The notes below the pieces were generated by a model. That model had not been told where the DNA came from. It did no database searches and saw only the letters and a program-made list of their open reading frames with translations. Source: Pseudaminobacter soli (ex Li et al. 2025) (lineage in GTDB: Bacteria; Pseudomonadota; Alphaproteobacteria; Rhizobiales; Rhizobiaceae). From it: a stretch of 64,000 nucleotides of DNA. The stretch's first letter is position 1. Each line of letters opens with the position of its first letter. The stretch is taken from positions 1,736,001 to 1,800,000 of the forward strand of contig NZ_JARXVF010000001.1 of assembly GCF_029892515.1 (NCBI RefSeq), in the 5' to 3' direction. Positions 32,630 through 41,348 of this stretch are shown piece by piece. The position numbers and the translations under genes are program-made.

Positions 32630-34270
32630 TTACGGATTCTTGGCCATTTCCCGAAGCCTGAATTTCTGGATCTTTCCGGTCGAGGTTTTCGGGATTTCGG
32701 CGAAGATGATCGCCTTGGGAACCTTGAAACGCGCAAGCAACGCGCGGCAATGCTCGAGAATTTCTTCCTCGGTCGCGCTGCGTCCGGGCTTCAGCTCGAC
32801 ATAGGCCACCGGCGTTTCGCCCCATTTCTCGTCGGGACGAGCGACAACGCCGCAGGAGGCGACGGCCGGATGCTTGTAGAGCGCATCTTCCACTTCGATG
32901 GAGGAGATGTTCTCGCCGCCGGAAATGATGATGTCCTTGGAGCGATCCTTGAGCTGGATGTAGCCGTCGGGGTGCATGACGCCGAGGTCGCCTGAATGGA
33001 ACCAACCGCCGGCGAAGGCCTCGTCGCTGGCCGGCTTGTTCTTCAGATAGCCCTTCATGACGATGTTGCCGCGGAACATGACCTCGCCGATCGTCGTGCC
33101 GTCGGCCGGAGTGCGCTGCATGGTCTCGGGGTCCATGACGGCAAGGCCTTCGAGCGCAGCATAGCGCACGCCCTGGCGCGCCTTCTTCGCCGTCCGCTCG
33201 GCGGCGGGAAGAGCATCCCACTCGCTGTGCCACTCATTGACCACGGCCGGGCCGTAGGTCTCGGTGAGGCCATAGAGATGGGTGACGGCAAAGCCGGCCT
33301 CGGCCATGCCGGCCAGAACCGCCTCGGGCGGCGGGGCAGCGGCGGTGTTGAAGGTGACCGTCTGCGGGAACTCGCGCTTCTCGTCGTCCTTGGCGTTGAT
33401 CAGCAGCGACATGACGACGGGCGCGCCGCACAGATGCGTCACGACATGGTCGGCGATCGCGTCATACATCGCCTTGGAGCGGACCCAGCGCAGGCAGACA
33501 TGCGTGCCAGCCTGGACGGCGAGCGTCCACGGAAAACACCAGCCGTTGCAGTGGAACATCGGCAGCGTCCAGAGATAGACCGGGAACTTGCCCATGCCGG
33601 CATGCATGGTGTTGGTGTAGGCCATCAGTGCTGCGCCGCGATGATGGTAGACGACGCCCTTGGGGTTGCCGGTGGTGCCGGAGGTGTAGTTGAGCGCGAT
33701 CGCATCCCACTCGTCGTCGGGCATCGACCAGGCGAAATCCGGATCGCCGGCGGCAATGAAGTCCTCATAGTCGAGCGTGCCGATGCGCTCGCTCTTCGGG
33801 TAGGGCGCATCGTCGGGATATTCGAGGTCGTCATAGTCGATGACCAGCGGCTTGTGCTTCGCGATTGCCAGCGCCTGCTTCATCACGCCGGCAAACTCGC
33901 GGTCGACGATGACGATCTTGCTTTCGGCATGGTCGATCTGGAAGGCGATGATGGCCGCGTCGAGCCGCGTGTTCAGCGAATGCAGCACCGCTTTCACCAT
34001 CGGCACGCCGAAATGCGCCTCGAGCATGGGCGGCGTGTTGGAGAGCATCACCGTCACGGTGTCGCCCTTGCCGATGCCCTCAGCGGCCAGCGCCGAGGCA
34101 AGCTGGCGCGAGCGGCGCCAGAAGTCGCGATAGGTCACGTGGCTGGAGCCGTGGATGATGGCGACCTGGTCGGGATAGGTGGCGGCGGCGCGTTCGAGAT
34201 AGGTGAGCGGCGTCAGGGGCTGGTAATTGGCTGGATTGCGGTCAAGGCCGCCGTCATAAATGCTGGGCAC
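32630..34270 (-). CDS. Acyl-CoA synthetase (AMP-binding, fatty-acid type)
   Basis: A 546-residue ANL-superfamily ligase. The GTG at 34270 is chosen because GGGAG lies five bases upstream. The phosphate loop is YTSGTTGNPKGV, then HLYGLTETYGP, the hinge GWFHSGDLGVMHPDGYIQLKDRSKD (with the adenylate Asp) and the catalytic C-terminal lysine in TSTGKIQKFRLRE. The sequence type fits medium- or long-chain acyl-CoA synthetases related to those in beta-oxidation. It stands alone; a 210-base gap downstream holds no gene. Confidence 0.92.
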   Translation of the reverse strand: MPSIYDGGLDRNPANYQPLTPLTYLERAAATYPDQVAIIHGSSHVTYRDFWRRSRQLASALAAEGIGKGDTVTVMLSNTPPMLEAHFGVPMVKAVLHSLNTRLDAAIIAFQIDHAESKIVIVDREFAGVMKQALAIAKHKPLVIDYDDLEYPDDAPYPKSERIGTLDYEDFIAAGDPDFAWSMPDDEWDAIALNYTSGTTGNPKGVVYHHRGAALMAYTNTMHAGMGKFPVYLWTLPMFHCNGWCFPWTLAVQAGTHVCLRWVRSKAMYDAIADHVVTHLCGAPVVMSLLINAKDDEKREFPQTVTFNTAAAPPPEAVLAGMAEAGFAVTHLYGLTETYGPAVVNEWHSEWDALPAAERTAKKARQGVRYAALEGLAVMDPETMQRTPADGTTIGEVMFRGNIVMKGYLKNKPASDEAFAGGWFHSGDLGVMHPDGYIQLKDRSKDIIISGGENISSIEVEDALYKHPAVASCGVVARPDEKWGETPVAYVELKPGRSATEEEILEHCRALLARFKVPKAIIFAEIPKTSTGKIQKFRLREMAKNP

Positions 34271-34378
34271 GATGACTCCCGGAAGCAATGTTTTCCGGGA
34301 CTTTAACGGCAGCAATCACCGCCGTCACCTCAATTGAGCAGCCTGCGGCATTCGGCAACCATTGGGTGGCCTGCGGCT

Positions 34379-34429
34379 AGACCATGATGCCGAAAAGTGG
34401 AAATCGGTTTTCGGCCGACATCATGGTCT
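34379..34429. repeat. REP-like palindrome with CCGAAAAGT core
   Basis: AGACCATGATG and CATCATGGTCT are perfect 11-base outer arms; the inner part contains CCGAAAAGTGG and CGGTTTTCGG. It is related to the units at 11594-11712 and 58530-58574 and lies between the acyl-CoA synthetase and OpgC genes. Confidence 0.75.
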
Positions 34430-34443
34430 ATCTAATAGATTGT

Positions 34444-34488
34444 GCCGCATTTGTGCGACGCGACGTGTTTCCACCTCGCTGCAAAATG
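34444..34488. repeat. Dispersed intergenic repeat, copy 2
   Basis: This starts GCCGCATTTGTG and ends GCTGCAAAATGC, matching the block at 30991-31034 with several substitutions. It directly abuts the 3' end of the OpgC gene. Confidence 0.5.
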
Positions 34489-34490
34489 CT

Positions 34491-35693
34491 CTAGCGGACC
34501 GGCGAACGCGCAGGAAGCGGGCTTGGCGACTTGCCGCCGAGCGGTCTCGGGCCGGTCATGGTCCTGGTCGGTTCCGGCGCGGCGGGCTTGCGCCCACCCC
34601 AGCCGATCTTCGGCAGCCATTCCAGATAGTAGGCAAGGGCGAACTGCAGCGCCACGCCGGTGGAGATCAGCACCGTGTCGTAGACCAAGCCGCCGGGGCT
34701 GACCGTCTTCATCACCTGGCCGATCATGGCCAGCAGCGTGCCGGCGATGAAGACCGGCAGCGAATGCTTGCCCAGCACGGCCAGCGGATTGTCCGCGCGG
34801 GTGCGCGCCATGTTGGAAAGTGCGGGGATCACCGCGATGAGATAGGCGAGCGCTAGCACATGGGCGAGACGCGGCAGTGACAGGAAGGTCTTGTCGAAGC
34901 CGGTCAGGACTGACGGCAGGCCGAACGAGACGTCCACGCCCCACAGCGGGACACGCACCCACAACAGCGAAAGAACCAGATAAGCGGCGGCCAGGCCGGC
35001 GAGCCAGGGCTTGAAGGCGATCTCGCCGCCGCGCTTCACATGCAGCATCGCGGCAAAGCCGATGACGAACAGGAACTGCCAGGATAGCGGGTTGAGGAAC
35101 CAGTAGCCGGGCGTCGGGTAATTGATCGGCGCGATCTGCCAGATGCCGGCCACCAGCCAGATGAGGCCGGAAATCGCCACCGTCAGCTTGAGGCTGACAT
35201 TGCCGAGCAGCAGGAACAGCGGCAGCATCAGGAGCACGGCGGCATACATCGACAATATGTTGTTGTAGCCGAGTTGATGGCCGAGCGTGGCGATGCCGAC
35301 CAATGCGCGCGGCGTGTCGGCCATCACCGTCTCGATGTTGATCATGTTCAAGAGGTCGGGCCGAGCGAAATAGATCGCCGCGGCCGCGAAGATGCCCAAC
35401 GTGCCGGCGGTCGTCATGATGTGGGTGACATAGAGCACGCCGGCGCGGCGCCAGGCCTTCAGCGTCATCAGCAGGCGGTTGCCGGGCTTGAACTTGGGCC
35501 CATATGCAATGCCTATGGCAATGCCCGAAATGAGGACGAAAGCCTCGGCCGAATCGGAAAAGCCGAAGTTCTTGTGCGTGACATACTCGTAGATGGTGCC
35601 CGGCACGTGATTGATGAAGATCGTCAGCAGCGACAGCGCCCGAAACACGTCGATGCGGGTGTCCCGCTGAGATGGTGCATTCGTGGTTGTCAT
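34491..35693 (-). CDS. opgC: OpgC-family glucan-modifying membrane protein
   Basis: A 400-residue inner-membrane protein with about ten membrane segments. The ATG at 35693 has AAGG before it; a longer frame to 35828 is not supported. RDTRIDVFRALSLLTIFINHVPGTIYE (split at the first helix), FGFSDSAEAFVLISGIAIG and YNNILSMYAAVLLMLPLFL are typical of the OpgC family (pfam10129), which succinylates periplasmic glucans in Rhizobiales and other proteobacteria. The C-terminal 30 residues are basic. No other glucan genes are adjacent. Confidence 0.85.
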   Translation of the reverse strand: MTTTNAPSQRDTRIDVFRALSLLTIFINHVPGTIYEYVTHKNFGFSDSAEAFVLISGIAIGIAYGPKFKPGNRLLMTLKAWRRAGVLYVTHIMTTAGTLGIFAAAAIYFARPDLLNMINIETVMADTPRALVGIATLGHQLGYNNILSMYAAVLLMLPLFLLLGNVSLKLTVAISGLIWLVAGIWQIAPINYPTPGYWFLNPLSWQFLFVIGFAAMLHVKRGGEIAFKPWLAGLAAAYLVLSLLWVRVPLWGVDVSFGLPSVLTGFDKTFLSLPRLAHVLALAYLIAVIPALSNMARTRADNPLAVLGKHSLPVFIAGTLLAMIGQVMKTVSPGGLVYDTVLISTGVALQFALAYYLEWLPKIGWGGRKPAAPEPTRTMTGPRPLGGKSPSPLPARSPVR

Positions 35694-35969
35694 GGCAGCC
35701 TTGAAGTTCGCTACGTACAAAAAAGTCAGACAGCCCAACGCGCGCGGCGATAATGCATGCCAATCGGGCCTAGGCTCTAAGGCGGTCAAACGCCGAGAAG
35801 AAGGCAAAGTTCGGCTTTTTGCCGTCAAAATATGTTATCCGGCTGAAACAATGAGGCCCTGTTGCCGTGATGCCACGCGAGCTCTGCCAAGGCTGTTCAA
35901 GGCCTTCGTCTTCCTCTATGCCCAAATCCAACCATGATCGCCCTGCATGGGTTTGAACACCGGAACGCC

Positions 35970-36638
35970 ATGATGACCGAAGCCAAGACGCCCAATCGCT
36001 GCCGCATCGTTTTGATCGCCCCCGATGGCGAAACGCCTAATCGGTTCGAGGAACGCCTTCGCCAGGCCATTGCCGGCGGCGACATCGCCTCGCTGATCCT
36101 GCCGCCTTATGGGCGCGACGAAGCCTCCTTCCAGGCTTTCGCCGAGCGCGTGGCGAAGGTCGCGCAAAATGCCGGCATCGCCGTCATCGTCGCCGACGAC
36201 ACGCGCATTGCGGGCCGCATCGGCGCCGACGGCATCCATCTCGAAACCAATGTCAGCGGCCTCGAGGAAGCGATCGAGCGTTATCAGTCCAAGATGATGG
36301 TGGGTGCCGGCGGCGCCAAGACGCGCGACGACGCCCTCGATCTTGGCGAGACGCGGCCCGACTACATGTTCTTCGGCCGCTTCGGCTACGACACCAAGCC
36401 CGAGCCGCACAACCGCAACCTGACGCTCGGACGCTGGTGGGCCGAGGTAGTCGAGATCCCCTGCATCGTCATGGCCGGATCCGATATCGCCTCGGTGGAG
36501 GCAGTGGCGCAAACCGGCGCCGAATTCGTGGCCCTGTCGAGCGCGATCTTCGGCGAAGGCGTTGATCCCCGCGAGGCGATCGAGCGCGCCAATGCCATCC
36601 TCGACGAAACCGCGCCCATCTTCGACTACGAAGAGTAA
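35970..36638 (+). CDS. Thiamine phosphate synthase-like protein
   Basis: A protein of 222 residues with the TIM-barrel ThiE fold. The start is one of two adjacent ATGs (35970 or 35973), with GGA just upstream. Characteristic parts are AGRIGADGIHLETN (phosphate/thiazole region), VGAGGAKTRDDAL, DYMFFGRFG and VALSSAIFGEG. ThiE joins HMP-PP and HET-P to make thiamine phosphate. Several catalytic residues differ from housekeeping ThiE (for example no Lys/Thr in a clear SxHxxxE block), so it may be a ThiE-like protein of other function. The next gene follows 15 bases later. Confidence 0.78.
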   Translation: MMTEAKTPNRCRIVLIAPDGETPNRFEERLRQAIAGGDIASLILPPYGRDEASFQAFAERVAKVAQNAGIAVIVADDTRIAGRIGADGIHLETNVSGLEEAIERYQSKMMVGAGGAKTRDDALDLGETRPDYMFFGRFGYDTKPEPHNRNLTLGRWWAEVVEIPCIVMAGSDIASVEAVAQTGAEFVALSSAIFGEGVDPREAIERANAILDETAPIFDYEE

Positions 36639-36652
36639 CCGAGGGAATTTTC

Positions 36653-37747
36653 GTGACGGCTTCGCAAAACTCCCGCTCTGCTTTCTATCTGGCGCTGGCA
36701 ATTGTGTTTGCGCCGGCGGCAGCTCATGCGGCGGCCGATCCGCAGGCGCCGGCCCCGGAGGCCGCCAAGCCGGAACAGGGCGCAGCGCCGCTGCCCACGA
36801 CGACGCCGATGCCGTCCGAGATGAAGCACCTGCCGGCGCCTACCGATGGCTTCGACCCACAGCGCTTCGGCGGCAGCAATTCGAAGGACGGCCAGCCCGA
36901 CGCCGACCGCTTCGGCGGCCCGAAGACGGACCCAGCCTATGGCGCCTTCCAGCGCGGGCTCTACAAGACCGCCTATAATCTGGCACTGCCGCGGGCCGAG
37001 GCGGGCGACGCCGCAGCACAGACGCTGATCGCCGAGATTTTGTCGCGCGGCCTCGGCGTGGCCCGCAACGACAAGGAAGCGGCCAAATGGTACGCCAAGG
37101 CCGCCGAACAGGGCGTGCCAGAGGCCCAATTCCAATACGCGCTCATTCTGCTCGACGGGGAACTCGCACCCAAGGACCGCAAGGCCGCCTACGCCCTGAT
37201 GCAATCGGCCGCCGAAGCGGGCAATCAGCTTGCGCAGTTCAACTACGCGCAGATGCTGATCGAGGTGAACCCGGGCGACAAGGGGCTCGAAAAGGCAGCC
37301 GTCTATTACGAGCGCGCCGCCCAATCCGGGCTGGCCGACGCGCAATATGCGATGTCGCAGATCTATGCCAATGGCGTTGGCGGCAAGAACAAGGACGACG
37401 TCGAGGCGCGGCGCTGGCTGCTTCTGGCCGCGCGTCAGGGTTTTGACACCGCCGAGCTGGATCTGGGCACCTGGCTGGTCCAGGGACGCGGCGGCCCCAA
37501 GGACGAGAAAGGCGGCTTCGCCTGGATGATGCAGGCCGCCGCCGGCGGCAATGTCGCCGCCCAGAACCGGCTCGCCAAGCTCTACATGAACGGCCTCGGG
37601 ACCGATCCCGACCTGATCAGCGCCGCCGCCTGGTACATCGTGGCGCGGCGCGCGGGGCTGAAGGATCCCGTCATGGACAGCTTCCTCGACGGCCTCGATA
37701 GCGATCAGCTGAAACAGGCCCTGCAGAAGGCCAACAGATTGCGCTGA
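36653..37747 (+). CDS. Secreted Sel1-repeat (TPR-like) protein
   Basis: A 364-residue exported protein starting at GTG with GAGGG before it. A signal peptide ends near VFAPAAAHA (about residue 25), then a Pro/Ala-rich linker to about residue 100, then six Sel1-like repeats (for example AAKWYAKAAEQGVPEAQFQYA and AAVYYERAAQSGLADAQYAMS). Such repeats mediate protein-protein contact in the periplasm. It lies 15 bases after the ThiE-like gene and is probably cotranscribed with it. Confidence 0.88.
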   Translation: MTASQNSRSAFYLALAIVFAPAAAHAAADPQAPAPEAAKPEQGAAPLPTTTPMPSEMKHLPAPTDGFDPQRFGGSNSKDGQPDADRFGGPKTDPAYGAFQRGLYKTAYNLALPRAEAGDAAAQTLIAEILSRGLGVARNDKEAAKWYAKAAEQGVPEAQFQYALILLDGELAPKDRKAAYALMQSAAEAGNQLAQFNYAQMLIEVNPGDKGLEKAAVYYERAAQSGLADAQYAMSQIYANGVGGKNKDDVEARRWLLLAARQGFDTAELDLGTWLVQGRGGPKDEKGGFAWMMQAAAGGNVAAQNRLAKLYMNGLGTDPDLISAAAWYIVARRAGLKDPVMDSFLDGLDSDQLKQALQKANRLR

Positions 37748-37805
37748 CGCCCGGGCGAGCTTCCCCTCGCCCTCGCGGCACCATACCGGCTGATAAAAAA
37801 CGTTT

Positions 37806-37835
37806 GCCGGATTGACCTCGATCCGGCGTCTTTTT
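37806..37835 (+). terminator. Rho-independent terminator before efp
   Basis: GCCGGAT and ATCCGGC pair over an 8-base loop and are followed by GTCTTTTT. It ends the ThiE-Sel1 transcript and separates it from efp. Confidence 0.75.
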
Positions 37836-37949
37836 GCGCCGAAGCAAGCCGCGGCGGGGCGCCCCTCTCTTGCCTCAACCGGCGTTTTGTGGTCTTGGAA
37901 GCTCCGAAACCGCCGCTCGGGCGGGCAAACTCTCCGGAACAGTAGGACT

Positions 37950-38516
37950 ATGGCCAAAATCAACGGCAATGAAATCCGTCCCGGCAACGTCATCGAGCAT
38001 GACGGCGGTCTCTGGGTAGCGGTCAGGACGAACCACGTGAAGCCCGGCAAGGGCGGCGCCTACAATCAGGTCGAACTGAAGAACCTGATCAACGGCACCA
38101 AGCTCAACGAACGCTTCCGCTCGGCCGAAACGGTCGAAAAGGTGCGCCTTGAGCAGAAGGACTTCTCGTTCCTCTACGAGCAGGGCGAATCGCTGGTGTT
38201 CATGGACACCGAGAGCTACGAGCAGCTCGAGCTCAACAAGGATTTCGTCGGCGAGCGCGCTGCCTTCCTGCAGGACGGCATGATGGTCACCGTCGAGCTC
38301 TATGAAGAGAAGCCGATCGGCATTGCGCTGCCCGACCAGGTGACGCTGCTGATCACCGAGGCCGACCCGGTGGTGAAGGGCCAGACGGCCGCTTCGTCCT
38401 ACAAGCCGGCGGTGCTCGAGAATGGCATCCGCGTCCTGGTGCCGCCGTTCATCGCATCCGGCGAGCGTATCATCGTCGACACCAACGAAATCACCTATAT
38501 CCGCCGCGCCGACTAA
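37950..38516 (+). CDS. efp: Elongation factor P
   Basis: A 189-residue translation factor that relieves ribosome stalling at proline runs. The start at 37950 gives [13 protein letters not shown]; the longer upstream frame is not supported. The modification loop is [10 protein letters not shown] with lysine K34, the residue beta-lysylated by EpmA. Domain III ends with [22 protein letters not shown]. The suhB-like gene follows 23 bases later. Confidence 0.97.
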   Translation: MAKINGNEIRPGNVIEHDGGLWVAVRTNHVKPGKGGAYNQVELKNLINGTKLNERFRSAETVEKVRLEQKDFSFLYEQGESLVFMDTESYEQLELNKDFVGERAAFLQDGMMVTVELYEEKPIGIALPDQVTLLITEADPVVKGQTAASSYKPAVLENGIRVLVPPFIASGERIIVDTNEITYIRRAD

Positions 38517-38539
38517 GCGCGGCCTCTGGAGTCTCACAA

Positions 38540-39340
38540 ATGGCGCGTTCAGCGATCCTCAATGTCATGGTTCAGGCCGCCATGAAGGCCGGGCGTTCGC
38601 TGGCGCGCGATTTCGGCGAGGTGCAGAACCTTCAGGTCTCGCTGAAAGGCCCCGGCGACTATGTCAGCCAGGCCGACCGCAAGGCCGAAGAGATCATCTA
38701 CACCGAGCTGTCGCGGGCACGCCCGGGCTACTCCTTCCTGATGGAAGAGCGCGGCGCCGTTGAAGGCGAGGACGACCAGCACCGCTGGATCGTCGATCCG
38801 CTCGACGGCACCACCAACTTCCTGCACGGCCTGCCGATCTTCTCGATCTCGATTGCGCTGGAACGTCAGGGCCAGCTCGTCGCCGGCGTCATCTACAACC
38901 CGGCTATGGACGAGCTCTACACTGCCGAGCGCGGCGGCGGCGCCTTCCTCAACGACCGCCGTCTTCGCGTGGCCGCCCGCAGCAAGCTTTCCGACGCCGT
39001 CATCGGCACCGGCATCCCGCATCTTGGCCGCGGCCACCACGGCAATTTCCTGGTCGAGCTGCGCAATGTGATGGGCGAGACCGCGGGCGTCCGCCGCCTC
39101 GGCTCGGCGGCGCTGGACCTCGCCTATGTCGCGGCCGGCCGCATGGACGGTTTTTGGGAAGAGCCGCTGTCGCCCTGGGACATGGCAGCGGGCATCCTGA
39201 TGATCCGCGAGGCCGGCGGCTTCGTTTCCGACAAGCAGGGCGGCAACAACATGCTCGAGAACGGCACCATCGTGGCCGGTAACGAGCTGATCCACCGCGC
39301 GCTGCTGAAGACGCTGAAGAAGCCGGTGACCTCGCGCTGA
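38540..39340 (+). CDS. suhB: Inositol monophosphatase family protein (SuhB-like)
   Basis: A 266-residue Mg-dependent phosphatase. The family motifs are FLMEERGAVEGED, VDPLDGTTNFLHGLPIFSISIAL (metal site 1) and SPWDMAAGILMIREAGG (metal site 2). This matches SuhB, which cleaves inositol-1-phosphate in vitro and assists rRNA synthesis in other bacteria. It directly follows efp, and the two probably share a promoter. Confidence 0.93.
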   Translation: MARSAILNVMVQAAMKAGRSLARDFGEVQNLQVSLKGPGDYVSQADRKAEEIIYTELSRARPGYSFLMEERGAVEGEDDQHRWIVDPLDGTTNFLHGLPIFSISIALERQGQLVAGVIYNPAMDELYTAERGGGAFLNDRRLRVAARSKLSDAVIGTGIPHLGRGHHGNFLVELRNVMGETAGVRRLGSAALDLAYVAAGRMDGFWEEPLSPWDMAAGILMIREAGGFVSDKQGGNNMLENGTIVAGNELIHRALLKTLKKPVTSR

Positions 39341-39387
39341 TCGGTTTCTAGCGCGACGTGCCGGCGCATCCGGCACGATTCAAAGTG

Positions 39388-39431
39388 TTACAGCGTCCTT
39401 TGCGCGCCCGATCGGGCGCGCGGCGCTGTAA
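39388..39431. repeat. Palindromic repeat with TTACAGCG...CGCTGTAA arms
   Basis: TTACAGCG and CGCTGTAA form the outer arms and GCGCGCCCG/CGGGCGCGC the inner arms; together they fold into a long hairpin. It lies between suhB and the hemolysin III gene. I recall similar palindromes from rhizobial intergenic regions. Confidence 0.7.
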
Positions 39432-39471
39432 TGCCTTGAAAAAGTCCAAGGCCGAGGCATAGTCGGCGGCC

Positions 39472-40176
39472 ATGGAAGCCGAACCCCAACCGAGCCAGCG
39501 CCCGACGGCCCATGCCGGCGCCTCCTTTGGAGGACGCTTCCACTATTCGCGCGCCGAACTGATCGCCGACGGCATCGTGCACGCGGTCGGCATCGTGCTG
39601 GCGATCGCAGCCGGTTCGGCCATGCTGGCACTGGCGGCCTTCCTTACCGGCCCAGGCGAATATATCGCCGCAATCTTCTACGTCGTGTCGCTGCTTGCGG
39701 TGCTGTCGATTTCGCTGACCTACAATCTGTGGCCGATCTCGCCGGTGAAATGGATCCTGCGCCGCTTCGACCACGCGGCAATCTTCATGCTGATCGCCGC
39801 CACCTATACGCCGTTTCTCACCCAGCTTGCCGACACGAGCCTGGCCACCCGCATGATCGTGCTGGTCTGGTCGGCCGCGGCTGTCGGCGTTGCGCTGAAA
39901 ATGTTCTTTCCCGGCCGTTTCGACCGCCTTGCCGTCGTCTTCTACCTCGCCATCGGCTGGAGCGGGGTGATGGTGGCGCAGACCATGCTCGAAACGCTGC
40001 CGCCGGTGACGCTCGGCCTGCTTTTGGCCGGTGGTATCGTCTATTCCTGCGGCGTGGTGTTCTTCGCCTGGCAAAGCCTGCGCTTCCAGAACGCGGTCTG
40101 GCACGGCTTCGTGGTGACGGGCGCGGGCCTGCATTTCGCCGCGCTGATCGACTGCCTGGTGGTGAACCGGCTCTAG
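39472..40176 (+). CDS. Hemolysin III family membrane protein
   Basis: A 234-residue protein with seven membrane segments. It begins MEAEPQPSQRPTAHAG, followed by FHYSRAELIADGIVHAVGIVLAI, the hallmark of the HlyIII/YqfA family, with histidines in RRFDHAAIFMLIAATYTP and TGAGLHFAALIDCLV that may bind zinc. The function in bacteria is unclear; the name comes from one Bacillus protein. The start lies far from a good ribosome-binding site, so it may begin a little later. It stands alone. Confidence 0.88.
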   Translation: MEAEPQPSQRPTAHAGASFGGRFHYSRAELIADGIVHAVGIVLAIAAGSAMLALAAFLTGPGEYIAAIFYVVSLLAVLSISLTYNLWPISPVKWILRRFDHAAIFMLIAATYTPFLTQLADTSLATRMIVLVWSAAAVGVALKMFFPGRFDRLAVVFYLAIGWSGVMVAQTMLETLPPVTLGLLLAGGIVYSCGVVFFAWQSLRFQNAVWHGFVVTGAGLHFAALIDCLVVNRL

Positions 40177-40324
40177 AGCGGTCGATCCGGTCCCGATTTG
40201 CGCTAAGTTTCGCTTGTTGCCCGGCAATGCCAGCAAGCGTCTTTCAATTTCGTCACATTTCCGTTTAGAGTCACGGGGCAATAAGGCGTGGGCGCGCGGG
40301 CGCATCGGACAAACCGGGGTGCGA

Positions 40325-41347
40325 ATGGCATTTATGAGACAATTAAGGGCTGGCGGTGATACGGATTATGATCCGCACAAGCTATCGAGCCCGCAGGTCT
40401 TCCTTCTCTCGATGCTGATCTTCCTGGCGATCGCCGGCTTCGTCGCGGCGATCCTGACCCGCCAGATCACGTCTGCATTCTCCACCAATCCCGGCCTCAA
40501 CGGCCTGATCCTCGGCGTGCTGCTGATCGGCATCCTGCTCGCTTTTCTGCAGGTGACGCGACTGTTCCGCGAAGTGCGCTGGGTGAATTCCTTCCGCGCC
40601 GGCGAGGAGACGACCGAACCCGTGCTGCTGGCGCCGATGAAGGCACTGCTCAGCCGCTCTTCGTCCATGGCGTTCTCGACCAGCTCGATGCGCACCATGC
40701 TCGACTCCATCGCTACGCGCCTTGACGAGACGCGCGACATCTCGCGCTACCTCATCGGGCTTCTGGTGTTCCTTGGCCTGCTCGGCACCTTCTGGGGCCT
40801 GCTGCACACGATCGGTTCGATCGGCGATACCATCCAGTCGCTCGACCCCGGAACCGGCGACACCGCCGCGGTGCTGGAAGCGCTGAAGGCCGGCCTTGCG
40901 GCCCCGCTGGCGGGCATGGGCACGGCGTTTTCGTCCTCGCTGTTCGGTCTTGCCGGCTCGCTGGTTCTGGGCTTCCTCGACCTGCAGGCGGGCCGCGCTC
41001 AGACCCGCTTCTACACCGAGCTTGAAGACTGGCTGTCCTCGGTGACCGATCTTTCCTCCGACATCCAGCCCGTCCAGACCATCGACCCCGCCAATACGAG
41101 CTCGTCCGAGGAGCTGAAGGTGTTGACCGAGCGGCTGCGCAGCCTTCAGGAGAGCGGCGGCGCCAGCCCGCGCGTGGCCACCGCCATGGCCAATCTGGCC
41201 GACGGCATTTCCGGTCTGGTCAAGAACATGCGCAGCGAGCAGCAGATCATGCGCGATTGGGTGGAGGCACAGGCGCAGGAGCAGAAAGCGATCCGCGTGA
41301 CGCTCGACAAGATCGCCGATGCACTGAAGAAGCGGGAGCACAGCTGA
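40325..41347 (+). CDS. MotA/TolQ/ExbB-like proton-channel subunit
   Basis: A 340-residue inner-membrane protein. GGGG precedes the ATG at 40325. Four membrane segments are visible (about 25-45, 53-73, 133-155 and 190-215), the last two being the MotA/ExbB channel pair (LIGLLVFLGLLGTFWGLLHTIGSI and PLAGMGTAFSSSLFGLAGSLVLGFLDLQ). A coiled tail follows. The next gene, one base after its stop (TGAGATG), encodes a MotB/OmpA-like partner, so the two form a stator-like complex. No flagellar gene is near; it is not TolQ, which is encoded at 54208. Confidence 0.87.
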   Translation: MAFMRQLRAGGDTDYDPHKLSSPQVFLLSMLIFLAIAGFVAAILTRQITSAFSTNPGLNGLILGVLLIGILLAFLQVTRLFREVRWVNSFRAGEETTEPVLLAPMKALLSRSSSMAFSTSSMRTMLDSIATRLDETRDISRYLIGLLVFLGLLGTFWGLLHTIGSIGDTIQSLDPGTGDTAAVLEALKAGLAAPLAGMGTAFSSSLFGLAGSLVLGFLDLQAGRAQTRFYTELEDWLSSVTDLSSDIQPVQTIDPANTSSSEELKVLTERLRSLQESGGASPRVATAMANLADGISGLVKNMRSEQQIMRDWVEAQAQEQKAIRVTLDKIADALKKREHS

Positions 41348-41348
41348 G

